Origin: Pseudoduganella dura
Lineage (GTDB): Bacteria; Pseudomonadota; Gammaproteobacteria; Burkholderiales; Burkholderiaceae_D
Direction of reading: 5' to 3'
Assembly (NCBI RefSeq): GCF_009727155.1
Contig: NZ_WNWM01000002.1
Span: 6,849,454-6,913,453, forward strand
DNA: 64,000 bases
Made by a program: the position numbers and the translations under genes. Every line of letters begins with the position of its first letter. Within the stretch, counting starts at the first letter, position 1. The notes below the pieces were generated by a model. It was not told the origin of the DNA and did no database searches. It was given only the letters and a program-made list of their open reading frames with translations. Of the stretch, positions 56,660 through 64,000 are shown one piece after another.

Positions 56660-58570
56660 TTACGGTGCGGTACCTGCCTTGCCGCGGTAGTAGTCGGACA
56701 GCACGCCGAACGCCTGCTTGCGCGCACCCGTTTCGGAGACAAGCCCCTTGCGGTTCCAGCCGTCCTGGAACACGGGATGCTCGCGCCGCGGCGACTGGAA
56801 GTCCTTCAGGATCCACGGCGACAGGCCGCGCAGCGTCGGGATCTTCTCGGCCATCGCCAGCGTCTTGCGGTAGTACTGGGCCTGGTATTCCTCCGTGAAC
56901 TTCTTCATGCCGTCGTTGCGGTAGCCGGCCAGCGCGTCGGCGCCGAATTCGGAGAGGATCAGCGGCCGGTCGGCCGGCACCTTCCACTTCAGCGTGGGCA
57001 GCGCATCGAGCGTGTCGTTGCCGTACCAGCCGGCGTAGGTGTTCACGGCCAGCACGTCGAGCTTGTCGACCAGCGGGTCCTTGATCACGGTGACATCCTC
57101 GCCGTTTTCCTTGTGCCGGTCGACCAGCAGCGCGGCACTGACCAGGCGCGTCGGGTCCAGCGCGCGCACGTTGTCGGCCATGGCGCCGTGGAAGGCGGTG
57201 CGGGCCGGCGACACCGGCGTTTCGTTCCCCACGCTCCACAGCACCACGGCGGCGCGGTTGCGGTCGCGGTAGATCGTTTCGGCCTGCATCGCCAGCGCCT
57301 TGCGCAGCACGGCCGGATTTTCCCAGTCCACCGTCCAGTAGACGGGAATCTCGCTCCATACCAGCAGGCCCATCTCGTCGGCCAGCCGCACCGTGGTTTC
57401 CGAATGCGGGTAATGGGACAGCCGCACGTAGTTCGCATTCAGGCCGAGCTTGATTTCCGACAGCAGCGCGCGCGATGCCTGTTCCGTCATGTTGCGCGCC
57501 GGGTTCGGGCCGAACTCTTCCTCGTGCAGCGAAATCCCGCGCAGGAACAGCGGCTTGCCGTTCAACAGGATCTGGTTGCCCTTGACGGCGATCGTGCGAA
57601 AGCCGATGCGGTCGCGCACCGTGTCGCCGCCGGCCGAAAAGCGCACGTCGTACAGTTTCGGACTGTCCGGCGACCAGCGTTCAAGCTTCGCTGGCGCCGG
57701 GATGTCGAACACGGCCCGTCCGTTCGCATCCGTCCTGGCGGTGGCCGTGGACAGCGCACCGATGGCGACCGTGACCGCCTGGTTGGCCGCCTGCGCGCCC
57801 TGCAGGCGCACTTCGCCGGCGATGCGCCCGTCCGGCTTGAGCGTCAGCGTGGCGTCGTCGATGAAGGTGGCCGGCGTGCGGATCAGTCGCACCGGCCGGG
57901 TGATGCCGCCGTACAGGTCCCAGTCGGTGATGAAGGTGGGGATCGACTGCGCGTCGTGCGTGGAATCGACGCCGACGGTCAGCCGGTTGTCGCCCTCCTT
58001 CAGCGCGTCCGTCACTTCCAGCACGAACGGCGTGAATCCGCCTTCGTGCCGGCCGATCTCCTTGCCGTTCAGGTAAACGTAGGCCTTGTAGTTGACGGCC
58101 TCGAAGCGCAGGAACGCGCGCTCGCCCTCCCTCGCCGGTGCCTTGAACTTGCGCTGGAACCAGACCAGGCCGTCGTAGTAGCGCATCTCCGGCGTGGCCG
58201 CATTCCACGCGCCCGGCACGGCGATCCGCGGCCCCCGGTCCATGTCGAATTCGTAGAAGTCGGTGGTGCCGCGCGCTTCCTCGGTCGCCACGTCCAGGTC
58301 GCGGTAGCGCTGCATGCGCGACTTGGCGACCCAGCCGTTGATGTCGGTCAGGCCGGTCCGGTACAGGTCCTTTGAATACGTCCATTGCCCGGAGAGGTCC
58401 TGGCTGTCGCGCGACAGCGCGCCGGTCAGCAGGAAGGCCGGCCGCAGTTGCGTAGCCGCATTTGCAGCCGAACCCGCGGCGGAAAGCGCCGTGGAAGGCA
58501 ACTCCGCAGCGGCCACGCCGGACGCCGCGCATCCCGCCACCACGAGCAGGGCAAGCACAAGTTTTTTCAT
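56660..58570 (-). CDS. glycoside hydrolase family 2, beta-glucuronidase-like
   Basis: Exported enzyme of 636 residues. Signal peptide MKKLVLALLVVAGCAASG (with a possible lipobox Cys at 14). Sugar-binding domain (~70-250; FYEFDMDRGPRIAVPGAWN), immunoglobulin-like domain (~250-340) and TIM barrel (~345-630). The acid/base Glu is in VVLWSVGNETPVS and the nucleophile in PLILSEFGADALAG. NRKGLV near the end corresponds to the Asn-x-Lys motif that recognises the carboxylate of glucuronate, so beta-glucuronidase is favoured over galactosidase. It lies 22 bp after the exo-lyase gene in the same operon, consistent with uronate polysaccharide breakdown. Confidence 0.88.
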   Translation of the reverse strand: MKKLVLALLVVAGCAASGVAAAELPSTALSAAGSAANAATQLRPAFLLTGALSRDSQDLSGQWTYSKDLYRTGLTDINGWVAKSRMQRYRDLDVATEEARGTTDFYEFDMDRGPRIAVPGAWNAATPEMRYYDGLVWFQRKFKAPAREGERAFLRFEAVNYKAYVYLNGKEIGRHEGGFTPFVLEVTDALKEGDNRLTVGVDSTHDAQSIPTFITDWDLYGGITRPVRLIRTPATFIDDATLTLKPDGRIAGEVRLQGAQAANQAVTVAIGALSTATARTDANGRAVFDIPAPAKLERWSPDSPKLYDVRFSAGGDTVRDRIGFRTIAVKGNQILLNGKPLFLRGISLHEEEFGPNPARNMTEQASRALLSEIKLGLNANYVRLSHYPHSETTVRLADEMGLLVWSEIPVYWTVDWENPAVLRKALAMQAETIYRDRNRAAVVLWSVGNETPVSPARTAFHGAMADNVRALDPTRLVSAALLVDRHKENGEDVTVIKDPLVDKLDVLAVNTYAGWYGNDTLDALPTLKWKVPADRPLILSEFGADALAGYRNDGMKKFTEEYQAQYYRKTLAMAEKIPTLRGLSPWILKDFQSPRREHPVFQDGWNRKGLVSETGARKQAFGVLSDYYRGKAGTAP

Positions 58571-58592
58571 CGTTTCTCGATTCACGTAAAAA

Positions 58593-61328
58593 TCAGGGCA
58601 CCAGGCCAGCGGCGCGGGCGGCTTCATCCAGGGTATCGCCGACCAGCGCCAGGTGCTGGATCGCGGCCAGGCCCCATTGCGCCGAGCCGTTGGTACTGAT
58701 GTCGGGCATTTCATCGAGCGGGCGCAGCACGGCGGGGCCGTCGATGCGCCGCGGAAGCGCCGGTCCGCGCTTCAGCTCGCCGGACTGGAGGAATTCGCGC
58801 CACGCGCGCAGCGCCAGCGTCCGGTCGCGTTCCTGGAACGCGGCATACGCGGTCATCCGCGAGTTGGTCTCGCTCATGCCGCGCCCGCCGGGGTCGCGCC
58901 CCAGCAGCGCCACGATCTCCTCCTTCGGGGCGTTGTACGTGCGGCAGTACCGCAGCCACGCCTTGCGGTACGCGGGCACGTCGACCAGCGTCAGCAACTC
59001 GGAATTCATTTCCACCACGCCGAACACGCCGTTCAGGTTCGAAAACCCGGGATTGTCGCCGGGGCCGATGAACCTGCCCGTCCGGTGGTCGTACGGGGCC
59101 GCGGACGTGAACCACTGCCACTTCAGCGCCGCGATGGTCTCCATGCCGTTGACGATCCTGTCGCGCCAGCGCGTGTCGCCGGTGCGCTCCCACTCGGCCA
59201 GCCAGGCGGCGATCAGCGAGCCCCACACGGTGCCGAACGACGCGACGACATGCTGGCTGTCCGGCGTGCCGGGCTGCTTCGCCAGCTTGCGCGAGATGTC
59301 CACCTTGGCCAGGTCCGCGTCGGAATCGAGCAGTTCGCGCATCAGGTCGCCCACCCGCTCGTCGGCGGTCAGGAAGTAATAGATGCGCCGGTATGCGGCA
59401 TTCGACACGCGCGGCTGCTTCGACGAGTCCGACCAGTGCTGCACGCCGTGCCGCGTGCCGAATCCCTTGAAGCGGCCCTGGTGGTACACGTCCACCTCGC
59501 CCGTGTGGCGGGTCATCGCCTCGGCGAAGCGGAACAGGTCGGCCCGGCCGGTGCGCAGGTAGCTGTACCACAGCCACAGGTCGGTCGACAGCTCGGAGTT
59601 GTCCCATGCGTAGCCGCCGATATCGTAGCGCCACATGTGGCGGTCGGCGTCATAGGCATGCATCACGTCGCCGTACGACCAGAAGCCGTACCAGCGATGC
59701 TGTTCGGCCTCGCGCAGGTACTGGTCCAGTTGCGCCGCGAGCCGGTCCTCGACCAGCCTGCGGGCAGGCGTGCCGGTGTCGACCGGGTCCCAGTCGCCGA
59801 ACACGCCGCACCCGTGGATGCGGGCCGGCGCCAGCACCAGCCGCGCCGGGTTGGCCACCTGCCCGGCCATGGCGGACAACGTCTCGTGCGACGGCGTGCC
59901 ACCCAACACCCACAGCTGCAGTTCGGACGTGCGCGCCACGCCGGCCGCCGCGTCCCAGCCCGCCTCGTAGTCCTCGTAGGTGATGTTCAGGCCGGCGATC
60001 TGCTTCTCGTGCGTGTCCATGCCGTCCTCGCCGCGGTAGGAGCGCATGTCCATCGCGGGCGCCGAGGGCGACCACAGCCAGGCCGTCACGTCCGCCATCG
60101 CGGTGGCGGCGTTGCGCACGTCCAGCCGCACCGGCGCGCGCTGCCAGAAATCCTTCAGGCCCAGCGCCACCCCGCCCGCGGCCCCGCCGGCGTACAGCAA
60201 GCCCTTGGAACGGGTGCCGGCGTTCGCATCGATCCAGGCGCGGCCCGGCTGCGTGCGTTTCTTCAGCGTGAAGCCGTCCGGCGACAGCTGCGACAGCGAA
60301 AAGTCGCCCCACTCCGGAATCCACCGCAGGCCGTCCTGGACGGGCTTGGCCATGCCGGCAAGCGGCGGCAGCGCCTTGCCCGCCACCTGGGCATCCCTGA
60401 ATGCCTGCCCGGGGTCGCGCCGCAGGCCCGTAACCGGCCGCACCGCCTCGCCCCACACGCCGGCGCCCTCGCCGGCAAACCGGATATGCCGGTCGACGGT
60501 CCGGTCGGTCATCGGCACCTGCGCGGTCACGCCCAGCCCGCGGATGAAATCCTTCTCCGGCGCGCCGTCGTAGATGAACGAATGGACGATGCGCACGCTA
60601 TCCGACCCGGCGTAGAAGTACAGGCGCACCGAGAACGGCAGCCAGTCGCGCCCGCCGCCGGTGTGCAGTCCGTCGAGTTTGACCACCGCGCGCACGGGCC
60701 CGGTCTGTTCGACCGTTGCCTTCGTGACCTTGCTCGTGAACGGCTGCTGCGAAACGCTGCCGGCGCCTTCCGGCTCCGGGCCGTCCTGGCGCAGCGCGAC
60801 CAGCTTCAGGTTCTGCATCGTGACCCGGCCGGCGCGGGCCGCGCTGGCGACCAGGTACTCGCCGGAAGCCGGCACGGTCCACACGAGCTCCCCGGCGGTG
60901 ACCACGATCCGCCCTGCCGCCTGGCGCACCGATACCGTGCCGCCGCCGGAACCGCCGGCCTGGATGTCCCAGCCGTCGGCCGGCGTGCCGCCCGCGACCG
61001 CATGCGCCGTCCATTTCAGCGAACCGTCCGGCCAGTATGCCAGCGGCCACGATTGCATGGCCGGGCCGCCGGCGCCCAGCGTGAAGTCGAGCCGTTTGCC
61101 CGACGGCAGGCGCAACGTGCCGCGCGGCCATGGCACGCCGAGCGTGGCGCCGTCGAAACGGGCCGGCGGCTTGCCGTCCAGCCAGCGCAATGCGGTGCCG
61201 GACACCGGCGCGGACTTACCGCCGGCATTCGCGGTCACGGCCCCGGCCAGGCCGGGCAGCGAGGACAGCATTGATGCGGCCGCGGCCGATTGCAGGAAGC
61301 GCCTGCGCGAGGTGGGGCAGATGGACAT
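58593..61328 (-). CDS. exo-rhamnogalacturonan lyase-like (PL26/YetA-type) secreted protein
   Basis: Protein of 911 residues; the start at 61328 has GGAGA upstream. The N-terminus SRRRFLQSAAAASMLSS is a twin-arginine signal. The N-terminal ~350 residues form beta-rich domains of the PcRGLX/YetA type (GVPWPRGTLRLPSGKRL; DGSLKWTAHAV; VRIVHSFIYDG). The C-terminal half is an alpha/alpha toroid (YDIGGYAWDNSELSTDLWLWY; GTRHGVQHWSDSS; GFSNLNGVFGVVEMNSELL). Family members act from the chain end on rhamnogalacturonan I and leave unsaturated galacturonate. It is co-transcribed with a GH2 glucuronidase. An AT-rich palindrome at 61380 marks the promoter region. The substrate is inferred. Confidence 0.82.
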   Translation of the reverse strand: MSICPTSRRRFLQSAAAASMLSSLPGLAGAVTANAGGKSAPVSGTALRWLDGKPPARFDGATLGVPWPRGTLRLPSGKRLDFTLGAGGPAMQSWPLAYWPDGSLKWTAHAVAGGTPADGWDIQAGGSGGGTVSVRQAAGRIVVTAGELVWTVPASGEYLVASAARAGRVTMQNLKLVALRQDGPEPEGAGSVSQQPFTSKVTKATVEQTGPVRAVVKLDGLHTGGGRDWLPFSVRLYFYAGSDSVRIVHSFIYDGAPEKDFIRGLGVTAQVPMTDRTVDRHIRFAGEGAGVWGEAVRPVTGLRRDPGQAFRDAQVAGKALPPLAGMAKPVQDGLRWIPEWGDFSLSQLSPDGFTLKKRTQPGRAWIDANAGTRSKGLLYAGGAAGGVALGLKDFWQRAPVRLDVRNAATAMADVTAWLWSPSAPAMDMRSYRGEDGMDTHEKQIAGLNITYEDYEAGWDAAAGVARTSELQLWVLGGTPSHETLSAMAGQVANPARLVLAPARIHGCGVFGDWDPVDTGTPARRLVEDRLAAQLDQYLREAEQHRWYGFWSYGDVMHAYDADRHMWRYDIGGYAWDNSELSTDLWLWYSYLRTGRADLFRFAEAMTRHTGEVDVYHQGRFKGFGTRHGVQHWSDSSKQPRVSNAAYRRIYYFLTADERVGDLMRELLDSDADLAKVDISRKLAKQPGTPDSQHVVASFGTVWGSLIAAWLAEWERTGDTRWRDRIVNGMETIAALKWQWFTSAAPYDHRTGRFIGPGDNPGFSNLNGVFGVVEMNSELLTLVDVPAYRKAWLRYCRTYNAPKEEIVALLGRDPGGRGMSETNSRMTAYAAFQERDRTLALRAWREFLQSGELKRGPALPRRIDGPAVLRPLDEMPDISTNGSAQWGLAAIQHLALVGDTLDEAARAAGLVP

Positions 61329-61379
61329 GGGTCTCCGGCGCGAACCGACTTGCCGGCGGCCGCCGCCGGCAAGTCGTCG

Positions 61380-61391
61380 CTAATATATTAG
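61380..61391. promoter_or_regulatory. AT-rich palindromic operator candidate upstream of the exo-lyase
   Basis: CTAATATATTAG, a perfect 12-bp palindrome, 51 bp before the exo-lyase start. In DNA this GC-rich it stands out strongly. It contains TAATAT, usable as a -10 box on the minus strand, so regulator binding would block or position polymerase. Confidence 0.5.
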
Positions 61392-61474
61392 TGTGCGGGA
61401 CGATGGTACCCGGCTGTGTTCGCCGCTGTCCATCGCCGGGCGGAATCGATCAGGCTGTTGATCGCCGGAGGGGG

Positions 61475-61577
61475 CCGGCGCATGCGCCGGCAAACGCATG
61501 CGCCGGCAAACGCATGCGCCGGCGAAATGCACGGGTCGGCGAATTGCATTCCCCGGCCAAGCGCATGCGCCGGCAAC
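61475..61577. repeat. cluster of 16-bp repeats with palindromic GCATGC cores
   Basis: Three contiguous copies of GCATGCGCCGGCAAAC-like units (61480-61495, 61496-61511, 61512-61527), a degenerate stretch, and a further copy at 61563-61578. The first is part of the perfect palindrome CCGGCGCATGCGCCGG (61475-61490). The cluster lies 110-210 bp before the unknown operon. It may be a multi-site regulator target, or slippage-prone filler. Confidence 0.7.
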
Positions 61578-61687
61578 CCGACTGTGGCGGGCTGTGGACA
61601 CGCCGGTCCCGCCGGCTCTTTGCTTGCGAGCCGCACGGGCGCACAATGGCCGTGAACGCGGGCACGCGGGAACTGAGGGAGGCAGCG

Positions 61688-62659
61688 ATGACGACGGTGG
61701 CACGTTTGCTGGACCGGCTTGCCGAAAGCGGCCGCGGCCTTATTTTCCTGGTCAACCTGAAAGACACCCTCGACAGCGGCTTCGACGCGGCGCCGCTGCG
61801 CGAAGTGTGCCGCGAGCTGGCCGCCGCGATGGCGGGCACGCCGGATGCCAGCCCGACACCGGACGAACTGGTGGAAGACCTGGGCGGCCGCTGCGTGAGC
61901 CGCGGCTTCTGGCGCCACTCCACCGAGCCGCTGCTGCAGCCGAACGGCGCGGCACCGTGGACGGTGCTGTCCCGCGTCACGACCTACGGCCGCTTCTTCA
62001 CGTCCGTGATGGACCGCCGGCCGGGCGCGCCGCGGCTGGCGGTGCCGGCGCCTGCCGAGCTGGGCGCCGGGTGCCGGTCCGAGATCCGGCCGGAAGACGT
62101 GCCGGCCGTGCAGGACTATGTGGACAGCGGGCGCTGGAAGGACGACGTCGACAGCGGCAAGGTGCGCTTCGGCGGCCATTGCGTGTGGGTGGCGCCGCAG
62201 CGGGAACTGATCCGCCGGCAACGGCACGTGCGCAAGCCCGTGCCCGACTATTACCGCGACATCATCGGCCTGTCGCACCTGATGCCGGGCCACCACCTGA
62301 TCCGGCTGGACCTCGACCTGGACGCCTGGACAGGTGGCACGCGGGTGCTGCGCCGCCGCCCCCACGGCGCGTGCAACGGCGGGCCGCGCTTCCGCATGAC
62401 CTACGACGGCCCGGTGTGCAGCGGCAACTGGGGCCGCACGGTGAACCTTGCCGTGGTGGCGCAGTACCGCAACGCGAGCCTGAACGGCGTGCCGGAAATG
62501 GTGATGGAGCCCTTCACGGTGCCGCTGGCCGCCGTTACCGCGCAATATCTCGGCGAGGTGCGCTCGAAACCGGAAACCAACGACGGATATTTCCTCAGGC
62601 GGATGACGCCGGAACCGATCGACCGCATCGTCCGCGCGCTGGCGGAGGCCCTGTCATGA
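61688..62659 (+). CDS. protein of unknown function, first gene of a three-gene operon
   Basis: Protein of 323 residues; ATG 61688 has GGGAGG five bases upstream. No signal peptide or membrane segment. It opens with a helix and strand (VARLLDRLAESGRGLIFLVN), then an acidic region TPDELVEDLGGR. The middle holds SGFW-like RGFWRHSTEPLLQPNG, DDVDSGKVRFGGHCVW, RKPVPDYYRDIIGLSHLMPGHHL and CSGNWGRTVNLAVV. Conserved-looking His, Cys, Asp and Arg residues in the centre would suit an enzyme, but I recognise no family. Its stop overlaps the next gene (ATGA at 62656-62659). It could belong to a conflict, toxin or surface system; there is no direct evidence. Confidence 0.72.
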   Translation: MTTVARLLDRLAESGRGLIFLVNLKDTLDSGFDAAPLREVCRELAAAMAGTPDASPTPDELVEDLGGRCVSRGFWRHSTEPLLQPNGAAPWTVLSRVTTYGRFFTSVMDRRPGAPRLAVPAPAELGAGCRSEIRPEDVPAVQDYVDSGRWKDDVDSGKVRFGGHCVWVAPQRELIRRQRHVRKPVPDYYRDIIGLSHLMPGHHLIRLDLDLDAWTGGTRVLRRRPHGACNGGPRFRMTYDGPVCSGNWGRTVNLAVVAQYRNASLNGVPEMVMEPFTVPLAAVTAQYLGEVRSKPETNDGYFLRRMTPEPIDRIVRALAEALS

Positions 62660-63507
62660 CCCGCCGCTGCCTGCCGCACGACGTGCTGCTGCTGTGCGCG
62701 CGCTGGACCGATCCCGAGCACTTCCCCGGCGACCGCGCCGTGACCGGCTGGGACTGGCGCACCCACTACGAGCGGCGCCTCGAAGCGACGATGGCGCAGT
62801 GGATCGGCAAGGCCATCCTGGGCTGGCAGTTCGACAACCGCCGGGCCGTGGCCTTCGCGCCGGTGGCGCACCTGGTCGGCACCGCCCGCGAGGACCTGGA
62901 CCACATCGATTCGATCGCCCGCATCTGCCGCGAGCTCGGCAGCATGCCGGATCCGAACTACCGGCCTTCGTCCGATCCGGGAGGGCCCGCGACCGGCCAG
63001 GTGTACCTGGGCGTCTGCCTGGAGAACGGCATCGCGCTCGCGCTGAAACTGCTGGTGCAGCGCGCGACGGACCACGTAAACGCCGGCGAGCAATACCTGG
63101 CCGCGCTGCACGACCTGCTCCGCCTGGTGCAGACGGTGCGGCCGTTCAACGCGGCCGAACCGCTGTGCGACGCATGGGACCTGCTGTTCCGCGACGGCCA
63201 CGCCGCCATGTTCACGGCCGACGAAACGCGCATCCTGCGGCACCAGTTCGTGCTCGCCCTGTACCCGCTGGCGCACACGGGACTGCAGCACGAGCGCATC
63301 GCGCAACTGGTCGCGCACCTGGCCGGCGATACGCGGGGCATGGAACGCGGCATGGCGGCGGACGTGCGGGCCACGTACCAGATGATCTTCGGCTGCGGCG
63401 ATACCACGTGCCCGGACGACGCGATCGACGTGGAGACGGCGCCGGCACTGCCGGCCGGCTTCCCGGCCGGCTGGAACCAGGCGTTCGCGCCGGGAGCGCT
63501 GCCATGA
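62656..63507 (+). CDS. protein of unknown function, second gene of the operon
   Basis: Protein of 283 residues overlapping both neighbours by four bases. It is soluble and mainly helical by eye: TMAQWIGKAILGWQFDNRRAV, DLDHIDSIARICRELGSM, LGVCLENGIALALKLLVQRA, YLAALHDLLRLVQTVRPF and HERIAQLVAHLAGDTRG. A Pro/Gly-rich end contains CGDTTCPDD. No known motif is recognised. The exact 4-bp overlaps suggest that the three products are needed in fixed amounts, as in a complex. Codon use is like the rest of the window, giving no sign of recent transfer. Confidence 0.72.
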   Translation: MTRRCLPHDVLLLCARWTDPEHFPGDRAVTGWDWRTHYERRLEATMAQWIGKAILGWQFDNRRAVAFAPVAHLVGTAREDLDHIDSIARICRELGSMPDPNYRPSSDPGGPATGQVYLGVCLENGIALALKLLVQRATDHVNAGEQYLAALHDLLRLVQTVRPFNAAEPLCDAWDLLFRDGHAAMFTADETRILRHQFVLALYPLAHTGLQHERIAQLVAHLAGDTRGMERGMAADVRATYQMIFGCGDTTCPDDAIDVETAPALPAGFPAGWNQAFAPGALP

Positions 63508-64000
63508 GCGCGGCCATCGGCGCCCAGGGCTCCGCCGACGTGCAGCAGCGCGTGCACGGCGCCGAGCACCGGCTGAAGGAACTGATCGGCGACATGCACG
63601 ATATCTGGCACAGCTCGCTGGCCGAACTGGCGCCGGACGGCCGCCTGAACCTGTACGCGGTCGATTCCGACGTGGTCTACATGTTCATGGCGCCCGACAG
63701 GCTGCACCACTATGGCGCCCTGTTGCGCTACGACGGCGAGGCGCGCCACCTGGAAGACCGCGAGCTGCAGGTGCTCGAATCGAAGCTGGTCGAATTCCTC
63801 GGCAACCTGATCTTCTTCCAGCTGCAGCCCGATTGCGCGCCGCTGCTGATCGGCGACCATGCCATCGAGCTGCAGAAGATCCTCACCGATGCCGGCGAGG
63901 ATGCGATGCGCATCCTGCGCAACTGGGAAGCGATCACGCTGCAGCTGAAGAAGTCGGCCGGCGATGTCACGAGCGTCAGCCGCGAGCGGCTGCAGGATGC
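63504..64000 (+). CDS. protein of unknown function, third gene of the operon (partial, 3' end outside window)
   Basis: The first 165 residues are visible. ATG 63504 overlaps the previous stop, with GGGAGCG just upstream. After a helical start (HGAEHRLKELIGDMHDIW), the segment LNLYAVDSDVVYMFMAP has a hydrophobic strand ending in two Asp, the pattern of the first acidic motif of PIN-like nucleases. A Tyr/His/Arg-rich stretch and long helices follow (LQVLESKLVEFLGNLIFF; ELQKILTDAGEDAMRILRNW). The remainder lies beyond the window, so the PIN idea cannot be tested here and is a weak suggestion. No membrane helix is evident so far. Confidence 0.68.
   Translation, partial: MSAAIGAQGSADVQQRVHGAEHRLKELIGDMHDIWHSSLAELAPDGRLNLYAVDSDVVYMFMAPDRLHHYGALLRYDGEARHLEDRELQVLESKLVEFLGNLIFFQLQPDCAPLLIGDHAIELQKILTDAGEDAMRILRNWEAITLQLKKSAGDVTSVSRERLQD

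Larger units (their letters stand above)
61329..61687. other. divergent intergenic region with palindrome and tandem repeats
   Basis: A 359-bp gap between the leftward exo-lyase and the rightward unknown operon. It holds the AT-rich palindrome at 61380-61391, the 16-bp repeat cluster at 61475-61577, and, just before 61688, the ribosome-binding site GGGAGG. No coding sequence is supported in it; frames through the repeats are low-complexity. A rightward -35/-10 pair was not found with confidence. Confidence 0.55.

Noticed and set aside
61475..61578. Short CRISPR array
   Set aside because: Units are contiguous 16-mers without unique spacers, and no cas genes are near.
61498..61687. N-terminal coding extension through the 16-bp repeats
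   Set aside because: It reads as repeated Ala/Cys/Gly/Arg peptides, has no ribosome-binding site, and is in a different frame from the supported ATG at 61688.
1..64000. Insertion sequences, prophage, integrase, tRNA or rRNA genes
   Set aside because: No transposase, phage structural protein, integrase or RNA-gene pattern was found by reading. A dedicated tRNA or covariance-model scan was not possible.

Overview
The window is high-GC DNA without tRNA, rRNA, insertion sequence, integrase or CRISPR. It looks like chromosome of a betaproteobacterium of the Oxalobacteraceae (Massilia / Duganella / Pseudoduganella type). This is inferred from base composition, five PEP-CTERM proteins including two of the MHFG type, a siaABCD-like signalling operon, many PAS hybrid histidine kinases and abundant carbohydrate-active enzymes. 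No species can be named from sequence alone.

Layout. 1-3.3 kb (minus): a Fap-like amyloid/adhesin locus with a huge Gly/Ala-rich secreted protein, a small secreted partner and a C39 peptidase cut by the window edge. 3.7-5.0 kb: a VpsR-like sigma-54 activator. 5.6-7.3 kb: two DUF2382 stress proteins. 7.5-21.9 kb: a signalling block with three histidine kinases, a complete siaA-siaB-siaC-siaD set, a membrane GGDEF-EAL protein and a CYTH-CHAD protein. 22-27.1 kb: an operon of an S8 subtilase followed by three PEP-CTERM proteins. 27.5-45.3 kb: a polysaccharide-utilisation region with phospholipase C, a propeller-like protein, an ABC ATPase, a PL8 lyase, a GH35 galactosidase, a TonB receptor, a GH88 unsaturated glucuronyl hydrolase, an AlgQ/LipO-type binding protein, two permeases and a LacI regulator. 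45.5-49.7 kb: SUI1/YciH, DUF4126, another hybrid kinase, and a redoxin plus carboxymuconolactone-decarboxylase pair. 50-61.3 kb: GH43, a divergent pair of MHFG PEP-CTERM proteins, a Tat-exported class V aminotransferase, a CNNM/CorC protein, a GH2 beta-glucuronidase and a PL26-like exo-lyase. 61.7-64 kb: three tightly overlapping genes of unknown function, the last cut by the window end.

How the parts work together. The polysaccharide region reads as one pathway: TonB-dependent uptake, lyase cleavage of a uronic-acid polymer, inner-membrane import of unsaturated oligosaccharides by a Ca-site binding protein with two permeases and a MalK-like ATPase, and removal of the unsaturated uronate by GH88. 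Five 12-bp sites of the form G-N-TAACGTTA-N-C lie before the LacI gene, at the binding-protein start codon, before GH88, and in the divergent promoter between the ATPase and PL8. These tie scattered genes into one predicted LacI regulon. The signalling block points to surface attachment and aggregation controlled by c-di-GMP, which fits the amyloid locus and the PEP-CTERM proteins. No exosortase gene is in the window.

Most worth following up are the unknown three-gene operon at 61.7 kb with its upstream 16-bp repeats, the amyloid-like locus with a PGRS-style protein, the soluble SiaA variant, the S8/PEP-CTERM operon, and the LacI regulon that also appears to include a phospholipase C. All functional statements rest on reading motifs by eye. 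No database search was run.
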